A DNA stretch of 41,090 bases from an uncultured Porphyromonadaceae bacterium (lineage in GTDB: Bacteria; Bacteroidota; Bacteroidia; Bacteroidales; Muribaculaceae), in NCBI GenBank assembly GCA_947427285.1, contig CANEHE010000019.1, forward strand, positions 1 to 41,090, written 5' to 3'. A model generated the notes under the pieces. That model worked only from the letters and a program-made list of their open reading frames with translations, was not told the origin of the DNA and searched no databases. Below, piece after piece: positions 9,343 to 18,776 of the stretch (the first letter of the stretch is position 1; every line of letters begins with the position of its first letter). The translations under genes were made by a program, and so were the position numbers.

Positions 9343-10137
9343 ATGACATCTGCAAAACGACTTTACAGATTCGCCCTTGCCGCAGCCCTTGTGGCTCCGG
9401 CCATTCTCTCATCATGCTCTGACGACGAGCCTGACAACAAATATGAGGAACTGAACCTTGACATTGACAAAGCCGGTCTCAGCTTTAATACCGATGACTT
9501 ATGGACCGGATGGAACAAAAACGAACCTCTGAAAATAGGCGACTTCACCCTGTCGCATGGATGGGCCGGATACGCATTCGGATTTACCGCTGCAAAAATC
9601 ACCGACACACAGAATTATCCCGGTTCAATGCCTGACCATCAGTTTGCCGTCATGCCTGGTGGGGGATCCAAAGGCACAGGCACACCTTATGTGGTGGGTT
9701 ATTGGGACACCTATCAGGAGACAGCCGGAGGCCAGGTAGGTTATACATGCGAAATCACGCTCAACAATCCCGACGGCACATCCAGACCGTTCTATCCTCA
9801 GAGCATAAAAGTGACCAATACATGCTACACCTACTACACGATGCTTGAAGGCAACGACTTTGCCAAGAAATTTGAGGAGGGCGACTGGTTACGCCTTGAC
9901 GTGACTGCACGCACAGCCAGCGGTGGCACAGAACGACTCTCCTTCTATCTTGCCGATTGTAAGGGACCCGACAAATCAAAGTGGTTCGTCACAGACTGGG
10001 AAACTTTCGATCTCACAAAACTCGGCAAGGTGTCAAACCTCGTATTTCAGATTTCCTCCTCCGACACAGGTGCCTTCGGCATCAATACACCGACTTACTT
10101 TGCCATCGATGACCTCCGCACCGTCGTAGACAAGTAA
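9343..10137 (+). CDS. DUF4465 domain lipoprotein
   Basis: This is a 264-residue predicted lipoprotein with a signal peptide and lipobox AILSSC, followed by the acidic linker SDDEPDNKYEE. Acidic residues right after the lipidated Cys are common in surface-exported Bacteroidales lipoproteins. The rest (about residues 40-262) is one DUF4465 domain, recognisable by GWAGYAFGFTAA, FAVMPGG, EGNDFAKKFEEGDWL, FYLADC, DWETFDLTKLGKVSNLVFQ and GINTPTYFAIDD. The same order of motifs occurs in the 2164-residue protein on the minus strand near 30.7-31.3 kb. DUF4465 has no established activity that I can cite. I recall such proteins from cobalamin-uptake loci of Bacteroides, but no riboswitch lies upstream here. 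A hairpin terminator follows. Confidence 0.88.
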   Translation: MTSAKRLYRFALAAALVAPAILSSCSDDEPDNKYEELNLDIDKAGLSFNTDDLWTGWNKNEPLKIGDFTLSHGWAGYAFGFTAAKITDTQNYPGSMPDHQFAVMPGGGSKGTGTPYVVGYWDTYQETAGGQVGYTCEITLNNPDGTSRPFYPQSIKVTNTCYTYYTMLEGNDFAKKFEEGDWLRLDVTARTASGGTERLSFYLADCKGPDKSKWFVTDWETFDLTKLGKVSNLVFQISSSDTGAFGINTPTYFAIDDLRTVVDK

Positions 10138-10155
10138 TCACCCCACAAACATTAT

Positions 10156-10186
10156 GCCAAGACAGAGGGGATCCCTCCGTCTTGGC
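10156..10186 (+). terminator. Hairpin terminator after the DUF4465 gene
   Basis: There is a 14-position stem with one A-C mismatch (10156-10169 with 10173-10186) and a 3-nt GAT loop, 18 nt after the stop codon. The T-run behind it is poor, so termination may be partial. Confidence 0.7.
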
Positions 10187-10206
10187 TAACATCTATATTT
10201 CTATAT

Positions 10207-10482
10207 ATGCAGACACTTGAAGAGATAAAAGACTCAATCCGCAAAGGACTTGATCCGGCAGAAGGCCTGCGCCTCCTCTCCGAATATATCGATACCAACC
10301 CACAGGACGATGAAGCCCTGACAGCCAGAGGTATGCAATATTGGAGCATGGGCGACCGTGCCTCGGCCATCAATGATTATTTGGCTGCGATACGTCTCAA
10401 TCCTGACAGCAAAGCCAAAATGGCACTAAAAGCCACAAACGATATTCTGGACTATTACAACAAAGACCTGTATAATCCCTGA
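10207..10482 (+). CDS. Small tetratricopeptide-repeat protein
   Basis: This 91-residue cytoplasmic protein has no signal peptide. Residues about 17-80 form roughly two TPR-like helical pairs: DPAEGLRLLSEYIDTNPQDDEALTARGMQYW, then GDRASAINDYLAAIRLNPDSK. The second has the canonical A/G, Y and P positions. It probably acts as a small protein-binding adaptor; the partner is unknown. It stands alone between a terminator-like hairpin upstream and another hairpin downstream, so it may be transcribed independently or by readthrough. Confidence 0.8.
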   Translation: MQTLEEIKDSIRKGLDPAEGLRLLSEYIDTNPQDDEALTARGMQYWSMGDRASAINDYLAAIRLNPDSKAKMALKATNDILDYYNKDLYNP

Positions 10483-10498
10483 TCCGGGGAAAGAATAT

Positions 10499-10544
10499 AA
10501 AACAGGTTGCCATTTGCTAAAAAAACCAAACGCAATCCTGTTTT
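10499..10544 (+). terminator. Long-loop hairpin after the TPR gene
   Basis: Bases 10499-10510 pair with 10532-10544 through one bulged T. They form a 12-bp stem around a 21-nt A-rich loop. The descending arm ends in TTTT. It could be a weak terminator for the TPR gene. Confidence 0.5.
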
Positions 10545-10580
10545 CAGAGCTTTGTCAAAGCGGATGTCCGGGATTTATCG

Positions 10581-10588
10581 TAACTTTG
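10581..10588 (+). promoter_or_regulatory. Probable -7 promoter element of the lptD-like gene
   Basis: TAACTTTG matches TAnnTTTG exactly, 78 nt before the start codon of the lptD-like gene. A TTTG sits at 10551-10554, but 26 nt away instead of the 20 nt seen at the best promoters in this window. The -33 box is therefore uncertain. Confidence 0.45.
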
Positions 10589-10665
10589 CAAGTTATTTGA
10601 ACCTGCGGAGACTCCGGAGCATATTTCCACGTTTGCCGCAGTCATGACTCTTTCAGACAGCATCG

Positions 10666-13509
10666 TTGAGGCGAACATTTCTATATATCATCATTCTGAT
10701 GGCAGCGGCGATATGCACCGCCGCCAACATTGCCTTACCCTCCCGACAACGGTCAGACTCCCGGGACTCTACATCTACAGACTCCATCTCCTCATCTTCC
10801 ACGACGGCAGAACCGGACACCGCTTTGCCCGTTATACCGCGCCGACGTGGCGGACGTCCTGACAAAAAGGCCGGTCTCGGCGAGGCGGATTCCCTGATGC
10901 TGGCCTCCATGCGTGCAGATACAACCGGAACCGACACCACTCTGCGCTCCCGTACCAGACTAAGCAGGCTCAACATGCAGAAAGTGGATCTGGAGGATGT
11001 GGTGACATTCTCCGCCAAAGATTCCCTTGTGCTACTCGGACAGAACCAGGCTTATCTATACGGAGACGGCACAGTAGAATACACAGACCTGCAGCTCAAT
11101 GCAGGTGAGATCCGTATGGCTCTCGACAGCGCGACTGTCTATGCCACAGGAATAGCCGATACAACCGGCAATATCGTCTCGACGCCTATATTCAAGGACA
11201 AATCAGGAGAATATGAATCCGAGACGATGACATACAATTTCAAGACCCAGCGCGGATTTATCACCGATGTCATCACACAGCAGGGAGAAGGCTACCTGAC
11301 GGGCGGAAAGACAAAACGGATGGAAGACGGCTGTTTCTTCGTGGAAAACGGATTCTACACTACATGTGACAACCACGAACATCCACACTTCGGATTCCAT
11401 CTCACTCGCGCAAAAGTCACTCCTAAGAAAAATATAGTCACCGGACCGGTATACATGGTACTGGCCGACGTGCCTCTTCCTCTCGCGCTTCCTTTCGGAT
11501 TCTTCCCGTTCAACAAGGAGTATTCCTCCGGAATCATCATGCCCACATTCGGCGACGACTACAACCGGGGATTCTATCTGCGCGACGGAGGATATTACTT
11601 CGCCATCAACGACAACATCGACCTCGCCCTGCGCGGAGAGATATATACCCGGGGATCATGGGGAGTAAGCGCACACTCCAACTATGTGAAGCGATACAAG
11701 TTCAAAGGCAACTTCGATCTTTCATTCATCACCACCATCTACGGAGACAAAGGAGATCCGGACTATCAGAAAATGAAGAATTTCCGTATTGCCTGGACCC
11801 ACAGTCAGGATTCTAAAGCCAATCCCAACCTTAACTTCTCGGCCTCCGTGAACTTCACCACCAGCGGCTACACCCGCAATGATCTGAACTCATACTACAA
11901 CAATTCCTTCACCGAAAACACCAAAAGCTCTACCGTCAACCTCACATATCGCTTCCCCAACTCCAAATGGAGCGTATCGGCCACTGCCAACATATCCCAA
12001 CGCAACCAGGACGAGACACTGGCGGTAAGTTTCCCTAACTTCACCGTCACCATGTCGCAGCTCGCTCCTTTCAAGCGCAAGCGGTCGGTAGGAGGCGAAC
12101 GCTGGTATGAGAAGATCAAGATGTCTTATTCAGGCCAGTTCCAGAATTCGCTCACTGCCAAACAGGATGTGTTTTTTCAGAAAAGCCTCATCAAGGACTG
12201 GCGCAACGGTCTGAAGCATTATCTTCCGGTGTCGGCCACATTCTCCCTCTTCAAATACATCAACGTCTCGCCTCAGATCCTTATCAACGACCGGATGTAT
12301 ACCAGCAAGATCCGGCGTCAGTGGGACACCCAGGCCTCACGTGAGGTAGCCGACACCACCTTCGGATTCTACAACATCTTCGATTTCTCCGGTTCAATCT
12401 CACTTGACACGAAAATATACGGTTTCTACAAGCCTCTCAAGATTTTCGGCGACAAAGTGCAGATGATCCGTCATGTCATCACTCCTACCGTATCTTTCAC
12501 CGGCGCACCGGATTTCAGCGCACCGGGCTGGGGCATATTCGGTCAGTATTCATATATCGACAATGAAGGAGTCCCACAGACCACACGATACAATTACTTC
12601 TCGCACGGACTTTTCGGATCTCCCTCCGGCGGAACTTCAAGCACGTTGTCTGTCCAGATAGCCAATAATCTGGAGATGAAGGTGAAAAGCGATCAGGATT
12701 CTACGGGATACAAGAAAATATCACTCATCGAGAATTTCACTATCGGGCAAAGTTACAACTTCGCCGCCGACTCAATGAACTGGAGCAACATCAACACATC
12801 GATAATGCTTCGTCTGGTGAAGAATTTCAACCTGTCGCTTTCGGCCACATGGGATCCGTATATCTACCGTCTCAACGCCGCAGGTTCGCCGGTACGTGTC
12901 AACATTCCCCGTTGGAAGGTCGGCAAAGGTTGGGCAAGACTATCCAGCACAGGAACATCTTTCTCATACACCTTCACCAATGACACTTTCCGCCGCAAGA
13001 AACAGACTGCGAAAAAAGATGCCGACAATACTGAAGAAGAGGATAACTTCGACAATGAAGACTTTGCAGCGGCAGCAGCGAGAAAACGAGAGGAGCGGAA
13101 CGACAAGGACTCCGAACAGGAATCGGATGCCGACGGCTATGCGAAATGGACATGCCCGTGGAGTCTGACGTTCAACTATTCGGTAAACTACGGATATGGC
13201 GAATTCGACACCCGAAAAATGGAATGGAAAGGGAAATGGACTCAGAATCTTTCCCTCTCCGGAAACATCCGGCCGACAAAGAACTGGAATTTCAGTTTCT
13301 CTGCTTCCTATAACTTCGACCTCAAGAAAATCGCCTATATGAACTGCAGCATCTCCCGCGATCTGCATTGCTTCACAATGACTGCCTCGTTCGTGCCCGT
13401 CGGTCCTTACAAATCATACAATTTCCACATCGCCGTGAAGTCATCGCTTCTGCAGGATCTCAAATACGACAAACGCTCATCCAATACCAATGGTATAAAA
13501 TGGTATTGA
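10666..13509 (+). CDS. lptD: Putative LPS-assembly protein LptD
   Basis: This 947-residue outer-membrane protein is predicted to place lipopolysaccharide in the outer leaflet. After a signal sequence (about residues 1-20) and a disordered Ser/Thr/Asp- and Arg-rich linker, an OstA-like beta-jellyroll region (about 100-260) shows YLYGDGTVEYTDLQLNAGEI, YNFKTQRGFI and CDNHEHPHFGF. A long barrel follows (FFPFNKEYSSGIIMPTFGDD and many aromatic strands). Near residues 780-825 lies a highly charged insert (RRKKQTAKKDADNTEEED and onward), probably a loop. The start is a TTG: an in-frame TGA at 10645-10647 blocks any upstream extension, and the ATG at 10644 is in another frame. The assignment rests on domain order and length; identity with distant LptDs is low. 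Confidence 0.85.
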   Translation: MRRTFLYIIILMAAAICTAANIALPSRQRSDSRDSTSTDSISSSSTTAEPDTALPVIPRRRGGRPDKKAGLGEADSLMLASMRADTTGTDTTLRSRTRLSRLNMQKVDLEDVVTFSAKDSLVLLGQNQAYLYGDGTVEYTDLQLNAGEIRMALDSATVYATGIADTTGNIVSTPIFKDKSGEYESETMTYNFKTQRGFITDVITQQGEGYLTGGKTKRMEDGCFFVENGFYTTCDNHEHPHFGFHLTRAKVTPKKNIVTGPVYMVLADVPLPLALPFGFFPFNKEYSSGIIMPTFGDDYNRGFYLRDGGYYFAINDNIDLALRGEIYTRGSWGVSAHSNYVKRYKFKGNFDLSFITTIYGDKGDPDYQKMKNFRIAWTHSQDSKANPNLNFSASVNFTTSGYTRNDLNSYYNNSFTENTKSSTVNLTYRFPNSKWSVSATANISQRNQDETLAVSFPNFTVTMSQLAPFKRKRSVGGERWYEKIKMSYSGQFQNSLTAKQDVFFQKSLIKDWRNGLKHYLPVSATFSLFKYINVSPQILINDRMYTSKIRRQWDTQASREVADTTFGFYNIFDFSGSISLDTKIYGFYKPLKIFGDKVQMIRHVITPTVSFTGAPDFSAPGWGIFGQYSYIDNEGVPQTTRYNYFSHGLFGSPSGGTSSTLSVQIANNLEMKVKSDQDSTGYKKISLIENFTIGQSYNFAADSMNWSNINTSIMLRLVKNFNLSLSATWDPYIYRLNAAGSPVRVNIPRWKVGKGWARLSSTGTSFSYTFTNDTFRRKKQTAKKDADNTEEEDNFDNEDFAAAAARKREERNDKDSEQESDADGYAKWTCPWSLTFNYSVNYGYGEFDTRKMEWKGKWTQNLSLSGNIRPTKNWNFSFSASYNFDLKKIAYMNCSISRDLHCFTMTASFVPVGPYKSYNFHIAVKSSLLQDLKYDKRSSNTNGIKWY

Positions 13510-13572
13510 AATTTATCTCTTCACCCAATCATCATTGCTGCTTTCTTATATTCCTGTTGTAATACTTTCCTC

Positions 13573-16500
13573 ATGTCACGATACTTTTTCATACTGATAC
13601 TTATCCTATCCGCGATTCCCTTCACCGCATACGGACAATCGGAACGTTCCGATTCTCTATATGCCATCGGAGTGGATCTATACCACGCTGGTAAGTATGC
13701 CGAAGCCATCCCCATATTCAGGGAAGTAAGCCGCGACGACACCATCTTCTTCTCATCAAAAAAACTGGCATCTGGAGCATACACCTGCCGTCTCAACTAT
13801 GGCCCGAGTTGGGAAGCCGCCTGTTATTATAAACTTGGCGACGCAGAGACGGCCAAACGGATTATGCCTTCCGACTATATGGAGGAACCGATAGACCGAC
13901 GCATTACCGGAAAATGCGACGAATACAACGACATGGTGCTTGATGGCTGGGGATCCGAAGGAGAGGCTTTGATGAAACTATATTTCGACTGGATGATCGA
14001 TGAGGAGAAACGTGTATTAGGCTCCGAACACTGGTCCGTGGCAAATTCATATTTTATGAAAGCGTGGTGGCTCAGCAGTCATCAGCTTTACAACGAGGCA
14101 GAAATGGCCGCTCTTCAAGCCATAGCGATCTACAAAGCCATCGGATCCCAGAAAGAATACCTCAACGGAGCGGTAAAATTTTTCCGGGCAGGAGGTGAAC
14201 TCTGGCGAAACAATATCAATGAAGCCGCGGTTCTTGCCCGCGAAGCTGTCAAAGAGCTTCGAAACAGTGTGGAAGAGATGCCCCACTTATATATTGACGC
14301 GTTGAGAACGGCGTTCTATATCTCATTTTCTCCAGAAACAAAAGATGAATTTCTGGATATGGCAAAAACAGCATTCAGCGACTTCATCAATGCAGATCAT
14401 TTCGGCGAACCGATGCTCAATGGAGTATGGGAAGTGGCATCGGCCCTTCATACCGCCGGGATATTCGATGAGGCACTGCCGATGGTAAAAGATGCAATCA
14501 AGAAGGGAACGGAAAAAGGGTTTGGAGAATGCTATGGCATGTCGTTGCTGCATGTGCTTGACTCCAAGCTGAAAGTAAGCGCACAGGACTTTATCGGCGC
14601 ATCGGAGAGCGTGGACCATGCGATAGCCATCCAGTCCAAAGTCAATGTGCCGGATTGGATAAGTCTCGGCGAGACATACGAATTAAAAGCCACCTGCGAA
14701 CAGAATCTCGGACATTATGCCGAGGCAATGGAGTCGGCACAGAGGTCAATCGCCGAATTTGAAAAACTCAAAGAATACGCACCTGCCGGACTATGGCGTT
14801 CACACTACATACTCGCCTGTTCACAACTTCACCAGCGCGAATATAAAGAGGCAGTGGAAAGCCTCCACAAAGTACTTGAAGCCATGCGTTCCATCAAATG
14901 GCAGAATCCTGATGACTACGCTTTTATCGAATCGGAACTTGCCGGAGCATACACTGCATTGGAACAATCGGCAGAATCCATGGATGCCATGCGCAGAGCT
15001 ATCGGATACTATGAACGTGGAGACACCTACGACATCAATCCCGCTTATTTCAACCTCAAGATAAATCTGGCAGGATGTCTTATCCTTGCGGGAAAACGCG
15101 ACGAAGGTGAGCGGATGCTGGCCGAGGTGGAAAACCGTATCGACCGAGGTGACGAATTCGGCAAAAACCTTAAAGGCCCGTACTGCGGACTTGTGGCGGA
15201 GCTACGGGTAAATACCGGAGATTATGCCACCGCCCGGAGGCTTGTGGCCATTGCCGACTCTCTCGATCCATCTGGAATGATGTTCGGTTGTATGCAGGCC
15301 AATTTGAAACTGTTGTTGCTCGACGGCCGTCTTGAAGATGTAAAAACGGCTATAACAGACCACCTTGTGAAGCTTGAGGCGTCGGGTGCCAGTCCGGAGA
15401 TGACGGTCGGCATGCTCACTTCATTCGCGAATATTACCGCAATGCATCTGCCTCAGAGCGCAAAGGAATACGCCGATCGTGCCATCGAGATTTCCAAGAC
15501 TCTTCCATGGACTCACAACAAATGGAATAATCTGCGGACACTTTTAGGCGTGATATCCAACAGCGGCGACAGCGAAACCCTCCTGAGATTAGTGGAGGAG
15601 GTGGAAAAACAGATTCAACCAGACAATATAAGAGCCAAAATCGAACTTACGCTTTACCGTGGTCAGGCACTTGCAGCTGACGGAGATATATCTGGAGCAC
15701 GTAATGCTGTGGCAATTGCAAGCCAATTACTCTCCTCATTTGATGACATGCAGGGCTTTTTCCGTCTGCAATGCATGATGCTGGACGCTGTATGTGATGA
15801 GAACGAAGGACTTTTTACCGAAGCAATCGAGAAACTGGAACATCTTGATTCAGATATAGTCGAAAGACCTGAGAAATATTTCTCTCAATTGAGACAACAA
15901 GTCGCCATGCGTCTCCAGCAACTCGGACAGAAAACCGCCAACCGCGACCTCCAGTTCCGTTCGATGGATGTGATGGAAGAGATGATACGTCAGAATGTGG
16001 GAGAAAACAGTCCCGAATTCGCACCCGTGCAAGTACGCCGTGCCCAGATGCTGGCACTTGACGGGAAAATCGACGAGGGACTGGAGGTGATGAGAAAAAT
16101 GGTGGAAAAATATAGTGCTTCCGGCGACGGCAGAATCACCACCACACTCATGCAATGGAAAATGAACTACGAAGTCGAGGTGGCGCATTTTGAGGAAGCA
16201 CTCTCTACCGGCCACGATATTCTGGCTCTTTCCAAGAAAGGAAATATCCGTATCAGTGCCTATATCATCCAGAAAATGATGCAGGCTGCAAATATGCTCG
16301 GAAGGTTTCAGGATGCCCTCGACATCGCTGCGGAAATCGACCATCCCCTGGTAATCCAGATGACTGACCGGTTCGGAAAGGTGATTACGGACGCTCAGAT
16401 CGCTCAGGCATGTCTCGGAGAGAAAGACTTCAACCGAGGATATGAATATATGAAGGGGGTATTCTCTGAGACCCAGCAGATGGTGCTTGAGAATTTCCTT

Positions 16501-18120
16501 ACAATGACCGAGGCGGAACGCCGTGATCTCTGGAACTCTCTATATATTCTATTCCGTGACAACATCCCCTGGGCTGCCGCCCATTCGTCGTATCAGCCAC
16601 GGTTCAACGAACTGGCATACGATGCCACTCTCTTTTCCACATCACTTCTTCTTCAAAGCGATAAGACTGTTAATGATCTGTTGGCCAACGAAAAAGACAG
16701 GAAAATTCGTAAACTGTCCAAAGCCCTCGCATCAGCCCAGCAACAGCTTGCCAATGCCCGCGAGAAAGAAAAGAACGGCGAAATCCCTCTGGAAACGGTA
16801 GAAACACTGCGTCTACAGAAAGAGAAAGCGGAAAAAGAACTTCTTAAATCTTTGAAGTCGCGTATGGGCCACTATAATGCCGGACTGGCTGTAAAATGGC
16901 AGGACGTGCGCTCGGCCCTCGGCGAAGGGGAGGCAGCGGTGGAATTTCTGGAACTGCAATATTCCGATTCGCTGAAAAGCTACTTTGCTCTTATACTGCG
17001 TCCCGACTACGAATCGCCACACATGATATTTCTTCCCTTTGCCGGTACAATTGATTTCTCCGATAAAGAAAACTACCGAACCAGAGCGGTCTATGATGAC
17101 TTCTGGCATCCTCTTGCCGATGAATTGACCGGATGTTCGCGTGTATGGTTCGCCGTGCAAGGTTCTCTATGCACGTTCGCCATCGAATCGGTGCCAGGGC
17201 TGGAGGAACTGACCGGTAATCCCGCCACATCCTACTGTCGGCTGACATCCACACGGGAAATAGTCCAGAAGAAAAACCACAGCACTGGTAGCGGAGCCGT
17301 ACTCTACGGAGGGATAGACTACAAGGCCGGTAAAAACCGACTTGTCGAGGACGCTAAAAAATACAGCTACCAGACCGGCCGTCATCGCTCGTTTCCTTTC
17401 GAACTACGCGAGATCGCCCCGGACTCAGCCCGCGGAGCCTTTGTAGGGATCGATTTGCTTCCCGGCACTCTGGATGAAATCAATACACTGGAGCCTATCA
17501 TAAAAGGCAACAGTCTGTTCAAAGGTGGTAAAGTGACCACCCACAGCGGCGACAAGGCTACCGAAGCATCACTTAAATCTCTATCAGGCAAAGGGAAAAG
17601 TCTTCTCCATATCGGCACCCACGGATTCTATTACAACGGCAACAGCAAACTTTGGAACGGCTACTTCGGAGAATCAGCCAAAACACCGGAAGAACTGGCC
17701 ATGGAACGTTCGGGACTCCTTTTCGCCGGAGCCGAAGGTCCTCTCTGCGCGGGAGTAAAACTTCCTACAGGCGTGGAAGACGGCGTGCTTACAGCTGCGG
17801 AAATATCATGGCTTGATCTGTCGGGACTCGATCTTACCGTCCTCTCAGCCTGTGAGACAGCTCTGGGACGCGTAAGTGCCGACGGTGTCTTCGGGCTGCA
17901 ACGCGGATTCAAGAAAGCCGGAGCCGGGGCCATGCTCATGTCGCTTTGGAAAGTTGACGATAAAGCCACCGCACATCTGATGAAGGAATTCTATCGCGAA
18001 TGGCTCGGAGGGAAATCCAAATATGAGGCTCTGGAAATCGCCAAAGCATCAGTCCGCTCCTGTCCCGGCTGGGATGACCCGGACTATTGGGCTGCCTTCA
18101 TATTGATCGACGGTATATGA
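13573..18120 (+). CDS. Exported TPR-CHAT protein (large)
   Basis: This is a 1515-residue protein with a cleavable signal peptide (MSRYFFILILILSAIPFTAYG, then QSERSDS). Many TPR-like helical pairs span about residues 25-1000, and a charged coiled coil (about 1031-1095) follows. A C-terminal CHAT domain (about 1110-1515) has the caspase-type dyad intact: His1350 in HIGTHGF and Cys1427 in LSACETALG. The typical closing block GAGAMLMSLWKVDDKAT and DYWAAFILID are also present. CHAT domains are cysteine peptidases related to caspases and separase; TPRs usually recruit the target or sensor. The signal peptide is notable because most studied CHAT effectors are cytoplasmic, so I infer a periplasmic or surface role. 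It begins 63 nt after lptD; no clear promoter is visible in that gap. It is the first of four clustered exported proteins. Confidence 0.9.
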   Translation: MSRYFFILILILSAIPFTAYGQSERSDSLYAIGVDLYHAGKYAEAIPIFREVSRDDTIFFSSKKLASGAYTCRLNYGPSWEAACYYKLGDAETAKRIMPSDYMEEPIDRRITGKCDEYNDMVLDGWGSEGEALMKLYFDWMIDEEKRVLGSEHWSVANSYFMKAWWLSSHQLYNEAEMAALQAIAIYKAIGSQKEYLNGAVKFFRAGGELWRNNINEAAVLAREAVKELRNSVEEMPHLYIDALRTAFYISFSPETKDEFLDMAKTAFSDFINADHFGEPMLNGVWEVASALHTAGIFDEALPMVKDAIKKGTEKGFGECYGMSLLHVLDSKLKVSAQDFIGASESVDHAIAIQSKVNVPDWISLGETYELKATCEQNLGHYAEAMESAQRSIAEFEKLKEYAPAGLWRSHYILACSQLHQREYKEAVESLHKVLEAMRSIKWQNPDDYAFIESELAGAYTALEQSAESMDAMRRAIGYYERGDTYDINPAYFNLKINLAGCLILAGKRDEGERMLAEVENRIDRGDEFGKNLKGPYCGLVAELRVNTGDYATARRLVAIADSLDPSGMMFGCMQANLKLLLLDGRLEDVKTAITDHLVKLEASGASPEMTVGMLTSFANITAMHLPQSAKEYADRAIEISKTLPWTHNKWNNLRTLLGVISNSGDSETLLRLVEEVEKQIQPDNIRAKIELTLYRGQALAADGDISGARNAVAIASQLLSSFDDMQGFFRLQCMMLDAVCDENEGLFTEAIEKLEHLDSDIVERPEKYFSQLRQQVAMRLQQLGQKTANRDLQFRSMDVMEEMIRQNVGENSPEFAPVQVRRAQMLALDGKIDEGLEVMRKMVEKYSASGDGRITTTLMQWKMNYEVEVAHFEEALSTGHDILALSKKGNIRISAYIIQKMMQAANMLGRFQDALDIAAEIDHPLVIQMTDRFGKVITDAQIAQACLGEKDFNRGYEYMKGVFSETQQMVLENFLTMTEAERRDLWNSLYILFRDNIPWAAAHSSYQPRFNELAYDATLFSTSLLLQSDKTVNDLLANEKDRKIRKLSKALASAQQQLANAREKEKNGEIPLETVETLRLQKEKAEKELLKSLKSRMGHYNAGLAVKWQDVRSALGEGEAAVEFLELQYSDSLKSYFALILRPDYESPHMIFLPFAGTIDFSDKENYRTRAVYDDFWHPLADELTGCSRVWFAVQGSLCTFAIESVPGLEELTGNPATSYCRLTSTREIVQKKNHSTGSGAVLYGGIDYKAGKNRLVEDAKKYSYQTGRHRSFPFELREIAPDSARGAFVGIDLLPGTLDEINTLEPIIKGNSLFKGGKVTTHSGDKATEASLKSLSGKGKSLLHIGTHGFYYNGNSKLWNGYFGESAKTPEELAMERSGLLFAGAEGPLCAGVKLPTGVEDGVLTAAEISWLDLSGLDLTVLSACETALGRVSADGVFGLQRGFKKAGAGAMLMSLWKVDDKATAHLMKEFYREWLGGKSKYEALEIAKASVRSCPGWDDPDYWAAFILIDGI

Positions 18121-18142
18121 CCTCTGGTATCAATATTTATAT

Positions 18143-18150
18143 TACCTTTG
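18143..18150 (+). promoter_or_regulatory. -7-like element next to the start of the 207-residue protein
   Basis: TACCTTTG matches TAnnTTTG but ends only 2 nt before the ATG at 18153. There is no TTG at the 20-nt spacing. It may be chance, or it may give a leaderless transcript. Confidence 0.2.
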
Positions 18151-18152
18151 CA

Positions 18153-18776
18153 ATGATGAAAACAATCCTGGCTATTCTTGCTTTATCCATCTCTATCGCA
18201 GCCTCTGCCTCCTATCCGGAGATTTCCCGGCGTCTGGCCGAGTATACCGAGGCATGCGTGACAATGCGCGATGGGGTACTGAACCACGACAGATACGCGC
18301 TGATGGACGCACGCGAAACATTCGCTTCCGTATTGGCGAAACCTTACAGAGACTTCACTGTGGAGCGCGAAAGTTGCAAAGGAGCTCTTGGAGATCCCAC
18401 CATGCAGTTCAACGAGTTCTATTGCGACTCCCTGCTGGCCAACGGTTTCCGTCTTGTGGAACTCGATGACCTCAGTGTCATGCGTGGAGGAAAGGACAAT
18501 CCGGAGGTATTGTGTTATTGTGCCTCATTGGTCGGAGACGCGGAAGTGCAATTGTCGTTTATGGCATCAGGAGACTGCGGGCTGACAATAGTGACGGCAG
18601 ACGCTCTGCCCATAGAAGCCGACTTGACACTCGACTCCACTCCCATCAGATTTACAAGCCGCGACAAAGGTACTGTCAGAACAGCTGCATGGAAAATGGA
18701 TGGTTTCGGATATCTGAAGTTCACATTAAGAAACCCCAATCCCACACGTCAGACTTTTGTAGTGGCTCTTCAATGA
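18153..18776 (+). CDS. Secreted protein of unknown function in the CHAT cluster
   Basis: I do not recognise this 207-residue protein. It has a signal peptide (MMKTILAILALSISIAASA). The N-terminal half is helical (EISRRLAEYTEACVTMRDGV, then ALMDARETFASVLAKPYRDF). The C-terminal half is beta-rich and ends in FGYLKFTLRNPNPTRQTF. Several Cys residues (VLCYC, GDCGL, FYCDS) would be compatible with disulfides in the periplasm. The frame is open from 18087 inside the upstream CHAT gene, but the adjacent ATGs at 18153 and 18156 begin the signal peptide. Its stop overlaps the next CHAT gene as ATGA, which implies translational coupling. It could be a partner, inhibitor or substrate of the CHAT proteins; nothing in the sequence decides between these. 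Confidence 0.8.
   Translation: MMKTILAILALSISIAASASYPEISRRLAEYTEACVTMRDGVLNHDRYALMDARETFASVLAKPYRDFTVERESCKGALGDPTMQFNEFYCDSLLANGFRLVELDDLSVMRGGKDNPEVLCYCASLVGDAEVQLSFMASGDCGLTIVTADALPIEADLTLDSTPIRFTSRDKGTVRTAAWKMDGFGYLKFTLRNPNPTRQTFVVALQ

Noticed and set aside
18512..18772. Upstream extension of the second CHAT gene
   Set aside because: It overlaps the 207-residue gene for 260 nt and would place the signal peptide in the interior. The ATGA junction at 18773 is the natural start.
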